Assembly: GCF_001652265.1 (NCBI RefSeq)
Contig: NZ_LWBS01000039.1
Location: 1-5,853 of the forward strand
Source of the DNA: Rhizobium leguminosarum
Lineage (GTDB): Bacteria; Pseudomonadota; Alphaproteobacteria; Rhizobiales; Rhizobiaceae
Direction of reading: 5' to 3'
Length of the DNA: 5,853 nt
Both the position numbers and the translations under genes were made by a program. Each line of letters starts with the position of its first letter. Position 1 is the first letter of the stretch. Positions 1 to 5,733 of this stretch are shown here, piece after piece. The notes under the pieces are model-generated. The model was given only the letters and a program-made list of their open reading frames with translations, made no database searches and was not told where the DNA came from.

Positions 1-154
1 GGACTGTCTCGTATGACACGTCGATTCCACGCTCGAGCAGCATTTCCTCAACTTCACGCAGACTAAGGTTGAACCGCAAATAAAGCCAGACCGCGTGAGA
101 AACGATCCGTGGCGGAAAACGGTGACGCTTGAAGCTGATGTCTCGTGAATGCAT
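1..154 (-). CDS. IS6-family transposase, N-terminal part (runs off the window)
   Basis: The ATG at 154-152 opens a frame that stays open to the window edge, 51 codons. Its product carries the IS6/IS26-type N-terminal signature: a basic start with FKRHRFPPRIV, then SHAVWLYLRF, then LSLREVEEMLLERGI. In this family that region is the DNA-binding part preceding the DDE catalytic domain. The usual length is about 230-240 residues, so roughly 80% of the gene, including all catalytic residues, lies left of position 1. Whether the element is intact cannot be judged, but the visible part has no stop or frameshift, unlike the relative at 5167. The leader between inverted repeat and start codon is about 43 bases, normal for these compact elements. 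Confidence 0.85.
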   Translation of the reverse strand, partial: MHSRDISFKRHRFPPRIVSHAVWLYLRFNLSLREVEEMLLERGIDVSYETV

Positions 155-197
155 CGCCGAAATCTACGCCCAACCCGTCAGGCAGGCAACCGCAGCC

Positions 198-216
198 CAG
201 TTAACGTGACAATACC
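198..216 (-). repeat. IS6-type terminal inverted repeat (left end)
   Basis: Read on the minus strand from 216, this 19-base stretch begins GGTATTGTCA. It agrees at 14 of 19 positions with the plus-strand stretch 5118-5136, which also sits a few dozen bases before an IS6-type start codon. It supplies the last codons (V-L-S-R-stop) of the truncated dgcA frame. Confidence 0.65.
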
Positions 217-395
217 GTCTCGATCACCCCTTCGGCCGTTTCGCCATAGCGGGCATAGGGCACGCATTCCCCGCGGCCGGCGACATCGCCGCCCCGCAAG
301 GCCAGTGTCACGACGCGGATTTCCGTGCGCGATCCCCGCGAAATCGTGAAAGCACCGGCGACGGGAAAACGTTCTTCAACGGCGCAGAGCGACAA
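201..395 (-). pseudogene. dgcA: N-acetyl-D-glutamate racemase DgcA (enolase superfamily), truncated by IS6
   Basis: DgcA converts N-acetyl-D-glutamate to N-acetyl-L-glutamate after DgcN has acetylated D-glutamate; it is related to the L-Ala-D/L-Glu epimerases. Only the N-terminal capping-domain start remains, about 60 residues, with the recognisable VEERFPVAGAFTISRGSRTE and the GECVPYARYGET segment that forms part of the substrate lid. The catalytic barrel with its lysines and metal ligands is gone; the family is about 320-330 residues. After Thr60 the frame enters the IS6 inverted repeat and stops at 203-201. The start is a TTG at 395-393, five bases after the dgcN stop, with GGAGGG at 413-408 as ribosome site; no ATG fits the homologous start. 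It cannot be functional. Identity rests on the N-terminal pattern plus adjacency to dgcN. Confidence 0.82.
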
Positions 396-400
396 CCCGG

Positions 401-1394
401 TCAGAATCCCTCCAACACCGCAACGAGCCGGTCGGCGCCTTGGCGGAACGGATCGACCGTCGGCAGGCCCATCCGCCTTTCGGTTTCAGCGCAAAGCGCC
501 ATCGCATCTTCTGCACTCATGGCGGAGGTATTGAGCGAAATGCCAACCACCTCACAGGCTGGATTGACCATCCTGGCCATCGTCAGCGAAAGATCGCGCA
601 GCGCCTCAAGGCTCGGCAGCTCATAATCCGGAAGACCGCGCATGTTCGGCCGGTTCGGCTCATGGCAGAGCACCAGTGCGTCCGGCTGACCGCCATGAAT
701 GAGAGCCAGGGTCACGCCGGAATAGGACGCATGGAACAGGCTTCCCTGGCCTTCGATGAGATCCCAGTGATCCGGATCGTTGTCCGGCGTCAGAAATTCG
801 ATTGATCCGGCCATGAAATCGGCGATCACCGCGTCGAGCGGCACGCCATCGCCGGTGATCAGGATACCGGTCTGGCCGGTCGCGCGGAAGGTCGCCTTCC
901 GTCGCTGCGCGCGCATCGCCTTTTCCATGCATAGCGCCGTGTACATCTTGCCGACCGAGCAATCGGTGCCGACGGCCAGTATTCGCTTGCCTGTCCGCTT
1001 TCTACCATTGGCGATCGGGTAGGCAACCGTCGGCACGCGGACGTCATGCAGCGTCCGGCCCAGCGTCTTCGCTTTTACAGCCAGATCGGCTTCGTCGTGC
1101 AACAGATTGTGCAGGCCGGAAGCGAGATCGAGCCCGGCATTGAGCGCCTGCAGAAGCACTGATTTCCACGCCGCCGCGATTGGCAACGCCGATGACGAGC
1201 GTCTTCACGCCCATTTCGACCGCCTGACCGATCGTCAAGTCCGGCAGGCCGAGATCGGCCTTGCAGCCAGGAAGGCGCAATTGCCCGGTTGCCAGTTCCG
1301 GCCGCCAGTCCTTGATCCCCTGCGCGACCTTGGCAGCCAGTCCATCGGGCGCATCGCCCAGGAAAAGCAGATAGGGTGTTTCGATCATTGTCAT
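401..1394 (-). pseudogene. dgcN: N-acetyltransferase DgcN (DUF1611 family), frameshifted
   Basis: DgcN N-acetylates D-glutamate, the first step of the DgcN-DgcA utilisation route. Start: ATG at 1394, with GAGG five bases upstream; an in-frame ATG at 1388 is the alternative. The first frame gives about 75 residues beginning MTMIETPYLLFLGDAPDG, with the conserved VIGVANRGG. At about 1168-1178 the frame shifts by one, and the second frame continues from AAWKSVLLQALNAG for about 255 residues to a TGA at 403-401. That part holds the P-loop-like ILAVGTDCSVGKMYTA, the IEGQGSLFHASYSG segment and CHEPNRPNMRG, all family hallmarks. Together about 330 residues, close to the family's usual 330-345. Relatives have a few extra residues after NRGG, so I infer a small deletion of a non-multiple of three rather than a read error. 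The gene sits 7 bases after the ABC ATPase and immediately before dgcA, as in an operon. Confidence 0.85.
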
Positions 1395-1401
1395 TCGCGC
1401 C

Positions 1402-2160
1402 TCAAAGAATCTGTCCAAGGAACGCCTTCGTTCTCGGATCCTTGGCATTGTCGAAGAAGGATGCTGGGGGACCGTGTTCGACGATCACGCCGCGATCGGT
1501 GAAATAGATGTGGTCGGCGACTTCTCGGGCGAAGCCCATCTCATGAGTGACGAGGATGCAGATCATGCCCTCGGCCGCCAGTTCCTTGATGGTGACGAGA
1601 ACTTCCTTCACCGTCTCCGGGTCCAGCGCCGCCGTGAACTCGTCGAACAGCATGACGTCAGGTTGCATCGCCAGCGACCTGGCGATCGCGACGCGCTGCT
1701 GCTGGCCACCGGACAACTCGCCTGGATAGGCATTTTCCTTTCCTTCCAGCCGTACCTTCTTGAGAAGCGCACGGGCGCGAAGTTCCACCTCCTGCTTCGG
1801 CTGCCCGAGCACCTTGACGGGTGCCATCATCACGTTCTGAAGAGCCGTCTTGTGCGGGAAGAGATTGTATTGCTGGAAGACCATGCCGACTTTCCGGCGG
1901 AGCGACAGCTTGTCCAGCTTGGGATCGTGGACTTCCTGCCCTTCGACCCTGATCGATCCGCCCTGAATATCCGCGAGCGCATTGATGCAACGGATGAGGG
2001 TCGATTTTCCCGATCCGGACGGACCGATGATGCAGATGACGTCGCCCTTCATGATGTCGAGGGAGATTCCCTTCAGAACCTCGAAATCGCCATAGGCCTT
2101 GCGCACGTCCTTGATCGACACGATCGGCTGGTCGACGTTCCATGTGATGTTGTCGCTCAT
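1402..2160 (-). CDS. Polar amino acid ABC transporter, ATP-binding protein
   Basis: Cytoplasmic ATPase of a GlnQ/HisP-type importer, 252 residues, a typical full length. Visible in order: an aromatic stacking residue in KAYGDFEV, Walker A GPSGSGKST (46-54), Q-loop in VGMVFQQYNLFPH (Gln96), signature LSGGQQQR (149-156), Walker B VMLFDE (169-174), D-loop AALD and switch His206 in LVTHEMGF. The family's DEP-T-S-ALDPE reads DEFTAALDPE here: the residue after the catalytic Glu174 is Phe instead of Pro. All ATP-contact residues remain, so activity is plausible. ATG at 2160 has AGGAA five bases upstream. It lies 13 bases after permease 2 and 7 bases before dgcN, which suggests the substrate is D-glutamate or a related amino acid (inference). 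Both permeases are broken, so the ATPase is orphaned unless it can serve another importer. Confidence 0.93.
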   Translation of the reverse strand: MSDNITWNVDQPIVSIKDVRKAYGDFEVLKGISLDIMKGDVICIIGPSGSGKSTLIRCINALADIQGGSIRVEGQEVHDPKLDKLSLRRKVGMVFQQYNLFPHKTALQNVMMAPVKVLGQPKQEVELRARALLKKVRLEGKENAYPGELSGGQQQRVAIARSLAMQPDVMLFDEFTAALDPETVKEVLVTIKELAAEGMICILVTHEMGFAREVADHIYFTDRGVIVEHGPPASFFDNAKDPRTKAFLGQIL

Positions 2161-2173
2161 GGCGGTTCCTTTG

Positions 2174-2546
2174 TCAGATTTTCACCGCGAACCGCTTTTC
2201 AACCGACAGCGTCAGGCGGGCGATGGGACAGCAGTAGGCAAAGAAGATGATCAGGGCGAAGCCGTAGAAGGGCACCAGCAGCGAGGGATGGTTGCTTTCG
2301 GCCTCCATCGCCTGCCGCGACAGCGTGACCAGTTCCGTGACCCCCAGCAGCGAGACCAGAGGCGTTGCGCGAGCGCATGAGCGGGCCACAGAATGATGGT
2401 GGCGATCATCACGGGCAGCGTCCAGACGGGCATCGACGCCAGCCAGCGGGAAAAGCCCAGACTATCCTCAGCAACAGCTTTGGCGGCAGAAGCACGGGCA
2501 GGTCGGTTACGACACCAGGGATTGCGTGTTTCAAATGAGGTTGCAT
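2174..2546 (-). pseudogene. Amino acid ABC transporter permease (second), deleted and frameshifted
   Basis: Remnant of a HisM/GltK-type inner-membrane permease. Three segments lie in three different frames. (1) From the ATG at 2546: MQPHLKHAIPG and a further 20 or so residues. (2) About 2472-2375: DSLGFSRWLASMPVWTLPVMI, which matches the cytoplasmic EAA loop that contacts the ATPase. (3) From about 2365 to the TGA at 2176-2174: TPLVSLLGVTELVTLSRQ, then LVPFYGFALIIFFAY (last membrane helix) and the C-terminus EKRFAVKI. The total is 124 codons against about 220-240 for the family, so around 100 codons of the membrane domain are missing in addition to the frame changes. Its start overlaps the stop of the preceding gene as TGATG, a preserved sign of translational coupling. 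It is surely non-functional. The C-terminal assignment is strong; the N-terminal part I do not recognise. Confidence 0.75.
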
Positions 2547-2914
2547 CACCGTCCACCTCCGAAGCCCGGAATATACAGTGCGCGCTCCCAGCGGTTCATG
2601 CCGAATGCCAGAATGCCGACGAGCAGGATATAGACCAGGAACAACACCGTCATCGCCGCGTTCTGAGCCGAGGCATAGTCGTTCCAGATGGACACCATCT
2701 TCCCATTCTTATAAGCAAGGGATGCCCCCTTGTCCTCAGCCGAAACCTGACTACTCGGTACGAGGACGATCACGGTCGCAGCAAGGATCATCCCCTTCCA
2801 GAAAGACGGGGGATGCACTCGGTGAATCGGGATGGCCGCGGTGTCGGTCTCTTTCGGTGAGGATCTCACGTAAGGATTTCCTTGTGCTCGTTTGTTAATT
2901 GTCCGCCATCGCAT
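2546..2914 (-). pseudogene. Probable first ABC transporter permease, internally deleted
   Basis: An uninterrupted 122-codon frame ending TGA at 2548-2546, overlapping the next permease start. The product has a 40-residue polar N-terminus (IHRVHPPSFWK at its end), a first hydrophobic stretch GMILAATVIVLV, a polar middle of about 40 residues, a second hydrophobic helix (MTVLFLVYILLVGILAFGM) and a basic tail NRWERALYIPGFGGGR. The helix followed by an ERAL-type tail is how amino acid ABC permeases end, and the N-terminus resembles that of the same family, but the usual length is 220 residues or more, with an EAA loop that is absent here. I infer an in-frame deletion of over 100 codons. The start at 2914 has no clear ribosome site and lies inside a hairpin, so a later start is possible. 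Alternative: a small two-helix protein of its own. Position upstream of permease 2 and the ATPase supports the permease reading. Confidence 0.5.
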
Positions 2915-2930
2915 CGGTTTCGCGATGCGA
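2909..2930. promoter_or_regulatory. 8-bp perfect inverted repeat over the first permease start codon
   Basis: TCGCATCG at 2909-2916 and its exact complement CGATGCGA at 2923-2930 are separated by 6 bases. The left arm contains the candidate ATG at 2914-2912 on the minus strand. It could be an operator or an RNA hairpin that hides the start, but there is no second copy in the window and no run of T to make it a terminator. About 25 bases to the right, 2942-2953 reads TTGTT-AG-AACAA, a second small dyad, followed by an A/T-rich stretch at 2956-2971 in which minus-strand TAAAAT could act as a -10 element. Function is not shown. Confidence 0.35.
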
Positions 2931-3092
2931 CTTGCTGTAGTTTGTTAGAACAACTCAGATTTTTATTTTAAGTCCGAATACACCACTGAGAATCTGCGCC
3001 GTGCTTTCCTGGATTCGAAAGGTGGGATCCGCACCAGCTATTCATGGATGCCTATAGCAATTTGCTGCCTTGGGCAGTGCAAGCCCCCCAAA

Positions 3093-3192
3093 GCATATCG
3101 CGCAAAAGTGTAGACCGGTTTTGCGATCATGACATGCGGAAAACAAAGAACCAAAGCGTGGCAGGCGAATCTGAAAGATCGCGCCACGCTTT
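3093..3192. repeat. RIME-type rhizobial intergenic repeat with two palindromes
   Basis: About 100 bases made of two imperfect to perfect palindromes. The first has arms 3093-3107 (GCATATCGCGCAAAA) and 3119-3137 (TTTTGCGATCATGACATGC), paired with small bulges. The second has perfect 10-bp arms at 3153-3162 and 3183-3192 (AAAGCGTGGC and its complement) around AGGCGAATCTGAAAGATCGC. The order and wording (GCATRTCGCGCAAAAGTG, CGGTTTTGCG, AATCTGAAAGATCGCG) match a repeat I know to be scattered between genes of Rhizobium and relatives, which fits the published description of RIME elements: roughly 100 bp with two large palindromes. It fills the gap between the peptidase gene and the decayed transporter operon, and its right arm overlaps the peptidase stop codon. 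Confidence 0.75.
3153..3192 (-). terminator. Possible transcript end of the peptidase gene (RIME palindrome)
   Basis: The 10-bp perfect inverted repeat forms a strong hairpin starting two bases into the peptidase TAA (3193-3191) when read on the minus strand. It lacks a downstream T-run, so it is not a classic intrinsic terminator. It may still stabilise the mRNA end or limit read-through into the transporter remnants, which lie on the same strand. The element is part of the repeat described at 3093-3192. Confidence 0.3.
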
Positions 3193-4693
3193 ACTCTGCC
3201 GGCTGAGCGGCCGGGCGTGTGGCGTAGAAAGCCCTCGCATCCGCCGTGAAGGCGGCCCGTTGATCGGCTTTCGTATAGAACATATGGCCGCCGCGATAAA
3301 GCTTCAGCCCGACGCGGCGGCCGGCGAGCGAGGGCGGCAGATGGTCGACCACGTAGCGGCTGACGCCATAGGGCGTCACCAGATCGCTGTAGCCATGCGC
3401 AATCAGCAGATGGAATGCCGGGTTCGAGGCGAGCAACTGCCGGATGTTGTCGGTGGCGCTGGCCTGGAATCGCGATCCGCCGCCGCGTCCGCCTCCCCAT
3501 TCCCAGCGTCGGCTGACATCGCCGTCGAGCAGCGAATAGGTCATCTCGGTCCTGAAGCCGAGCTCGTTGCGGGCGTAATCGGTAAAGGCGCCGCCATAGG
3601 CGCATGTGAAGCCGTTCCAGGGATCGTCGCCGGCCCTATCCGATTCCGGATAGGGATCGGGAGCCGCAAAGGAGGCGTCGTAGGCGCTCATCACCTCGCC
3701 GCGGCCAGCGTCCGAATGTTTGACGAAGGAACGGCCGAGGAAGCCGCGGTTGCGGGTGACGATATCCTCCGGGATGCCCGTCAGGCGAGCGATCCTGCCA
3801 TAGAAGGCGGCGGCGTCGGCACCCGTCGGCGGCGGCCCGGCGAGCGTCGTCAGATAGTCGCCGAGCGCGAAGGTCTCGGCCGCCTTCTGCTTCTCTTCGT
3901 CAAAGGCCTTGTGCCGGTCGAGTTCGGCTGCCGCCAGCGACGGCAGCTCCAGGGCCGCGCCGAGCGCGAACTGATCGGCATTGAACATCAGCTGGCCCTC
4001 GAGCAGGGGGGAAAGCATCACCGCGCCGGCGACGATGATGCCCTGGCTTTCCTGCAGCGCTGAGGCGACTTTGGCGGCGCGGAAGCCGCCATAACTCTCG
4101 CCGAGAAGATATTTCGGCGAGTTGGAACGGTTGTTGTGCGCGACATAGAGCGCGATCGCCTTGGCGATGCTCTCAGCATCGGCACTGACGTTGTAATAAT
4201 TGGAAGCGTCGTCGGCCTTTGCCGTTCGGCTCCAGCCGGTGCCGATCGGATCGATCAGCACGAGATCGGTGAAATCGAGCCAGCTTTGCGGGTTGTCGAC
4301 GAGTTTCGCATTGGCGCCGTCGCGTCCATCCGGCCCGAAATCGAGCACCTTTGGCCCGACCAGCCCGAGATGCAGGAAGGCGGAAGCAGCACCCGGCCCG
4401 CCGTTGAAGGCAAAGGTCAGAGGCCGGTTCGGCCCGCCATCCCTTGCGACATAGGCGGTGTAGAAGATCGCGCCGGTCTGTGCGCCGTCCTGGCCGAAGA
4501 GATCCAGCGTGCCGGCGGTTGCGGTATAGGCGAGCTTCCGGTCGCCGATCGTCAGCGCGTGCTCGGTGACGGAATCGGCCGGCAGCAGCTTCAGCACGCC
4601 GTCGCGTGCGCCGCTCTGGACGTTCGCCCTCGGTGGATCGCTTTCCTGTGCATGGGACAGGGCAGGTGCCACAAAGCGATCGGAGTCAGTCAT
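3191..4693 (-). CDS. Serine carboxypeptidase-like protein (peptidase family S10)
   Basis: A 500-residue alpha/beta-hydrolase of the carboxypeptidase C/cathepsin A-like group (S10). Motifs in order: oxyanion-hole NGGPGAAS (97-104, where the eukaryotic form is NGGPGCSS); DPIGTGWSR (148-156, matching the family's D-x-P-x-G-x-G-x-S); nucleophile Ser200 in LLGESYGG; charge-relay Asp437 in AHGYSDLVTP; His470 in YRGGHMFY. All three catalytic residues and the fold landmarks are present, so it should be an active serine hydrolase, probably releasing C-terminal amino acids; the substrate is unknown. I see no signal peptide or membrane helix. Start chosen at ATG 4693, because AAGGA lies 8 bases upstream and the next in-frame ATG (4717) has no ribosome site. 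It is transcribed in the same direction as the D-glutamate operon but separated from it by about 280 bases including a repeat, so it is an independent unit. Undamaged, in contrast to its neighbours. Confidence 0.92.
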   Translation of the reverse strand: MTDSDRFVAPALSHAQESDPPRANVQSGARDGVLKLLPADSVTEHALTIGDRKLAYTATAGTLDLFGQDGAQTGAIFYTAYVARDGGPNRPLTFAFNGGPGAASAFLHLGLVGPKVLDFGPDGRDGANAKLVDNPQSWLDFTDLVLIDPIGTGWSRTAKADDASNYYNVSADAESIAKAIALYVAHNNRSNSPKYLLGESYGGFRAAKVASALQESQGIIVAGAVMLSPLLEGQLMFNADQFALGAALELPSLAAAELDRHKAFDEEKQKAAETFALGDYLTTLAGPPPTGADAAAFYGRIARLTGIPEDIVTRNRGFLGRSFVKHSDAGRGEVMSAYDASFAAPDPYPESDRAGDDPWNGFTCAYGGAFTDYARNELGFRTEMTYSLLDGDVSRRWEWGGGRGGGSRFQASATDNIRQLLASNPAFHLLIAHGYSDLVTPYGVSRYVVDHLPPSLAGRRVGLKLYRGGHMFYTKADQRAAFTADARAFYATRPAAQPAE

Positions 4694-5117
4694 GATGGTG
4701 TTCCTTTGAGAGTGCAAATGAGTCGAAGGTCTGGGTCTCTAAGAAAGGCATTTGCATCGGGTTTCTCCCCAAACGTTCTACGGCGGCCGCGAGCTCTCCA
4801 TAGCGCGGCGGCCCGAACACCGCCTCGAGTCGACGCCTCTTCCCTTGTAAGGCGCGTATTTCTATATTGTGGTACGAAGGCATCGTGATGGTTTCTATAA
4901 CGAATGTCGTTGGTAATCCATCTTGCTACAAAATATCGCTTATTTTCGTCAAGTCGAAGTGCATTTGCCGCGCAAAAAACTCACCGGTCCATCGGAGCAG
5001 GCCTTTCGTCAGCCTCATTGAGTTTTCTTAGTGGCGCGCAGCGAGGTTCCTAGACTGTCGGGCTGACGTCCTTGGTCGAAGATAGCATGCGGTGGGTCGT
5101 CCAGAACTGGTGTTTGG
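4694..5117. other. Intergenic region upstream of the peptidase, no convincing gene
   Basis: About 420 bases separate the peptidase start from the first mobile fragment. On the minus strand a 65-codon frame (4883 to 4686) begins with ATG and ends overlapping the peptidase start by 8 bases (CATGACTGA). It has no ribosome site and no family I recognise, so I do not call it a gene; its middle (about 4780-4850) is GC-rich in third positions and could be a gene scrap. Further right the sequence turns A/T-rich. Minus-strand CTTGAC at 4953-4948 resembles a rhizobial -35 box, but no good -10 follows at 16-18 bases, so the peptidase promoter is only suspected here. An 8-bp dyad (AAAACTCA 4976-4983, TGAGTTTT 5019-5026) is too widely spaced to mean much. 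Nothing else seen. Confidence 0.5.
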
Positions 5118-5136
5118 GGCATCGTCAACTTAACGG
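5118..5136 (+). repeat. IS6-type terminal inverted repeat (second element)
   Basis: The sequence GGCATCGTCAACTTAACGG agrees at 14 of 19 bases with the repeat at the left-edge IS6 element (198-216, read on the minus strand). It stands 30 bases before the IS6-type transposase start at 5167. The two elements are related but different insertion sequences. Confidence 0.55.
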
Positions 5137-5166
5137 AATGTGGAACTTGATGTGCGATGAAGGTTC

Positions 5167-5270
5167 ATGACAGACCGTGATCCACTCTATCGCCGACATC
5201 GCTTTTCCCGCTGAAGTTATTGCCCACGCCGTGTGGATCTATTTCCGTTTCGCTTGAGCCTGCGAATGGT
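5167..5270 (+). pseudogene. IS6-family transposase start, twice frameshifted and cut off
   Basis: From ATG 5167 the frame gives MTDRDPLYRRHRF and stops at a TGA a few codons later (about 5212). Dropping one T in the TTTT run near 5205 restores PAEVIAHAVWIYFRF; adding one C near 5250 then restores RLSLRMV. The reconstructed series RRHRFPAEVIAHAVWIYFRF is the usual N-terminus of rhizobial IS6-family transposases and parallels the product at 1-154. After the codons for MV (about 5270) IS6 similarity ends and an IS1380 transposase end begins. About 35 of roughly 235 codons are left, with no catalytic residues. Two single-base indels in 100 bases indicate an old, dead copy. Confidence 0.75.
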
Positions 5271-5576
5271 CGCATCAAAGAATGCCAGCTCGATCTCTAT
5301 GCCGACCGCACCAGCGCCCACACCATGCGCGCCAATCAGTTGCGGCTCTGGTTTGCCTCGTTGGCCTATGTATTGATCGGTGCGCTACGCCGCCTCGGCC
5401 TCGCCCATACCCGGCTTGCCGATGCCACCTGCGGCACGATCCGATTGAAGCTCTTGAAGATCGGCGCCCAGGTCCGCATCTCGGTCCGCCGCATCAAGGT
5501 GGCGATGGCTTCGGCCTGCCCCTATGCCGAGGAGTTTGCTCTGGCTCACGCCCGAATATGCGCTGCGGCCCGATGA
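5271..5576 (+). pseudogene. IS1380-family transposase, C-terminal fragment
   Basis: The frame reading IKECQLDLYADRTSAHTMRA, then NQLRLWFASLAYVLIGALR, runs without damage to the TGA at 5574-5576, about 100 residues. This is the C-terminal part of the DDE transposases of IS1380-type elements; the usual protein is around 450 residues, so about three quarters of the gene, including most of the catalytic core, is missing. The reading frame is open back to 5220, but the part before 5271 reads across the IS6 remnant out of its frame and is not real coding sequence. The join at 5266-5273 has no intervening bases that I can assign to neither element. The likely origin is insertion or recombination between two IS copies followed by deletion. 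Non-functional. Confidence 0.82.
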
Positions 5577-5733
5577 TGCCGCCGGACCTGAACCCACCCA
5601 CCAACGAAAAAGGATACATCACCGGCCCAGACAAAACGCCCCACATCGCGGCGACGGCCGCGCTCGTCTTCGCCGGCGAGCCCGGCCCCGACCGCCGCCA
5701 ACAGCCCAACGTCAACCAAAGCCACGGGCGCTG
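5577..5733. other. Flank between IS1380 fragment and group II intron (3' exon side)
   Basis: About 157 GC-rich bases. The left part is probably the untranslated tail and right end of the IS1380 element, although I could not recognise its inverted repeat. On the minus strand this is the 3' exon of the group II intron ending at 5734, beginning CAGCGCCCGTGG. A GCTCG/CGAGC dyad lies within GCTCGTCTTCGCCGGCGAGC near 5670-5690. No gene or promoter is visible. Confidence 0.4.

Larger units (their letters stand above)
1..216 (-). mobile_element. IS6-family insertion sequence, left end (partial)
   Basis: This is the terminal inverted repeat, short leader and first 51 codons of an IS6-family element. 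The rest lies left of the window. The outer boundary is set at about 216, where the dgcA reading frame stops resembling its family. The first 19 bases inward (216 to 198 on the minus strand) match, at 14 of 19 positions, the sequence at 5118-5136 that precedes a second IS6-type transposase start. This mutual match is what identifies them as terminal repeats. IS6 elements usually duplicate 8 bp of target; the flanking 8 bases here would be 217-224, but the partner copy is outside the window. The element ended dgcA. Family assignment is firm; the exact boundary is good to a few bases. Confidence 0.8.

Noticed and set aside
149..534. Plus-strand frames across the dgcA remnant and IS6 end
   Set aside because: Products are Arg/Pro-rich and antisense to recognisable DgcA, DgcN and IS6 sequences.
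1474..2250. Plus-strand open frame of 258 codons opposite the ABC ATPase
   Set aside because: The minus strand has every ABC ATPase motif in order with a good ribosome site; the plus-strand product, rich in Asp, His and Arg, looks like no known protein.
2975..3092. Short plus-strand open stretch (NLRRAFLDSKGGIRTSY) suggestive of a gene fragment
   Set aside because: No recognisable family, no start or ribosome site, and it runs into the intergenic repeat.
3044..4063. Long plus-strand open frame of 339 codons opposite the peptidase
   Set aside because: It lies antisense to a gene with clear S10 catalytic motifs, and its product is low-complexity, Arg/Gly/Ala-rich and without motifs; GC-rich coding DNA commonly leaves such open shadows.
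4783..4835. Cluster of restriction sites (GCGGCCGC, GAGCTC, CTCGAG with GTCGAC) resembling a cloning polylinker
   Set aside because: The sites are spread over 50 bases with unrelated spacing and no vector sequence next to them; six- and eight-base GC-rich palindromes are expected in such a genome.
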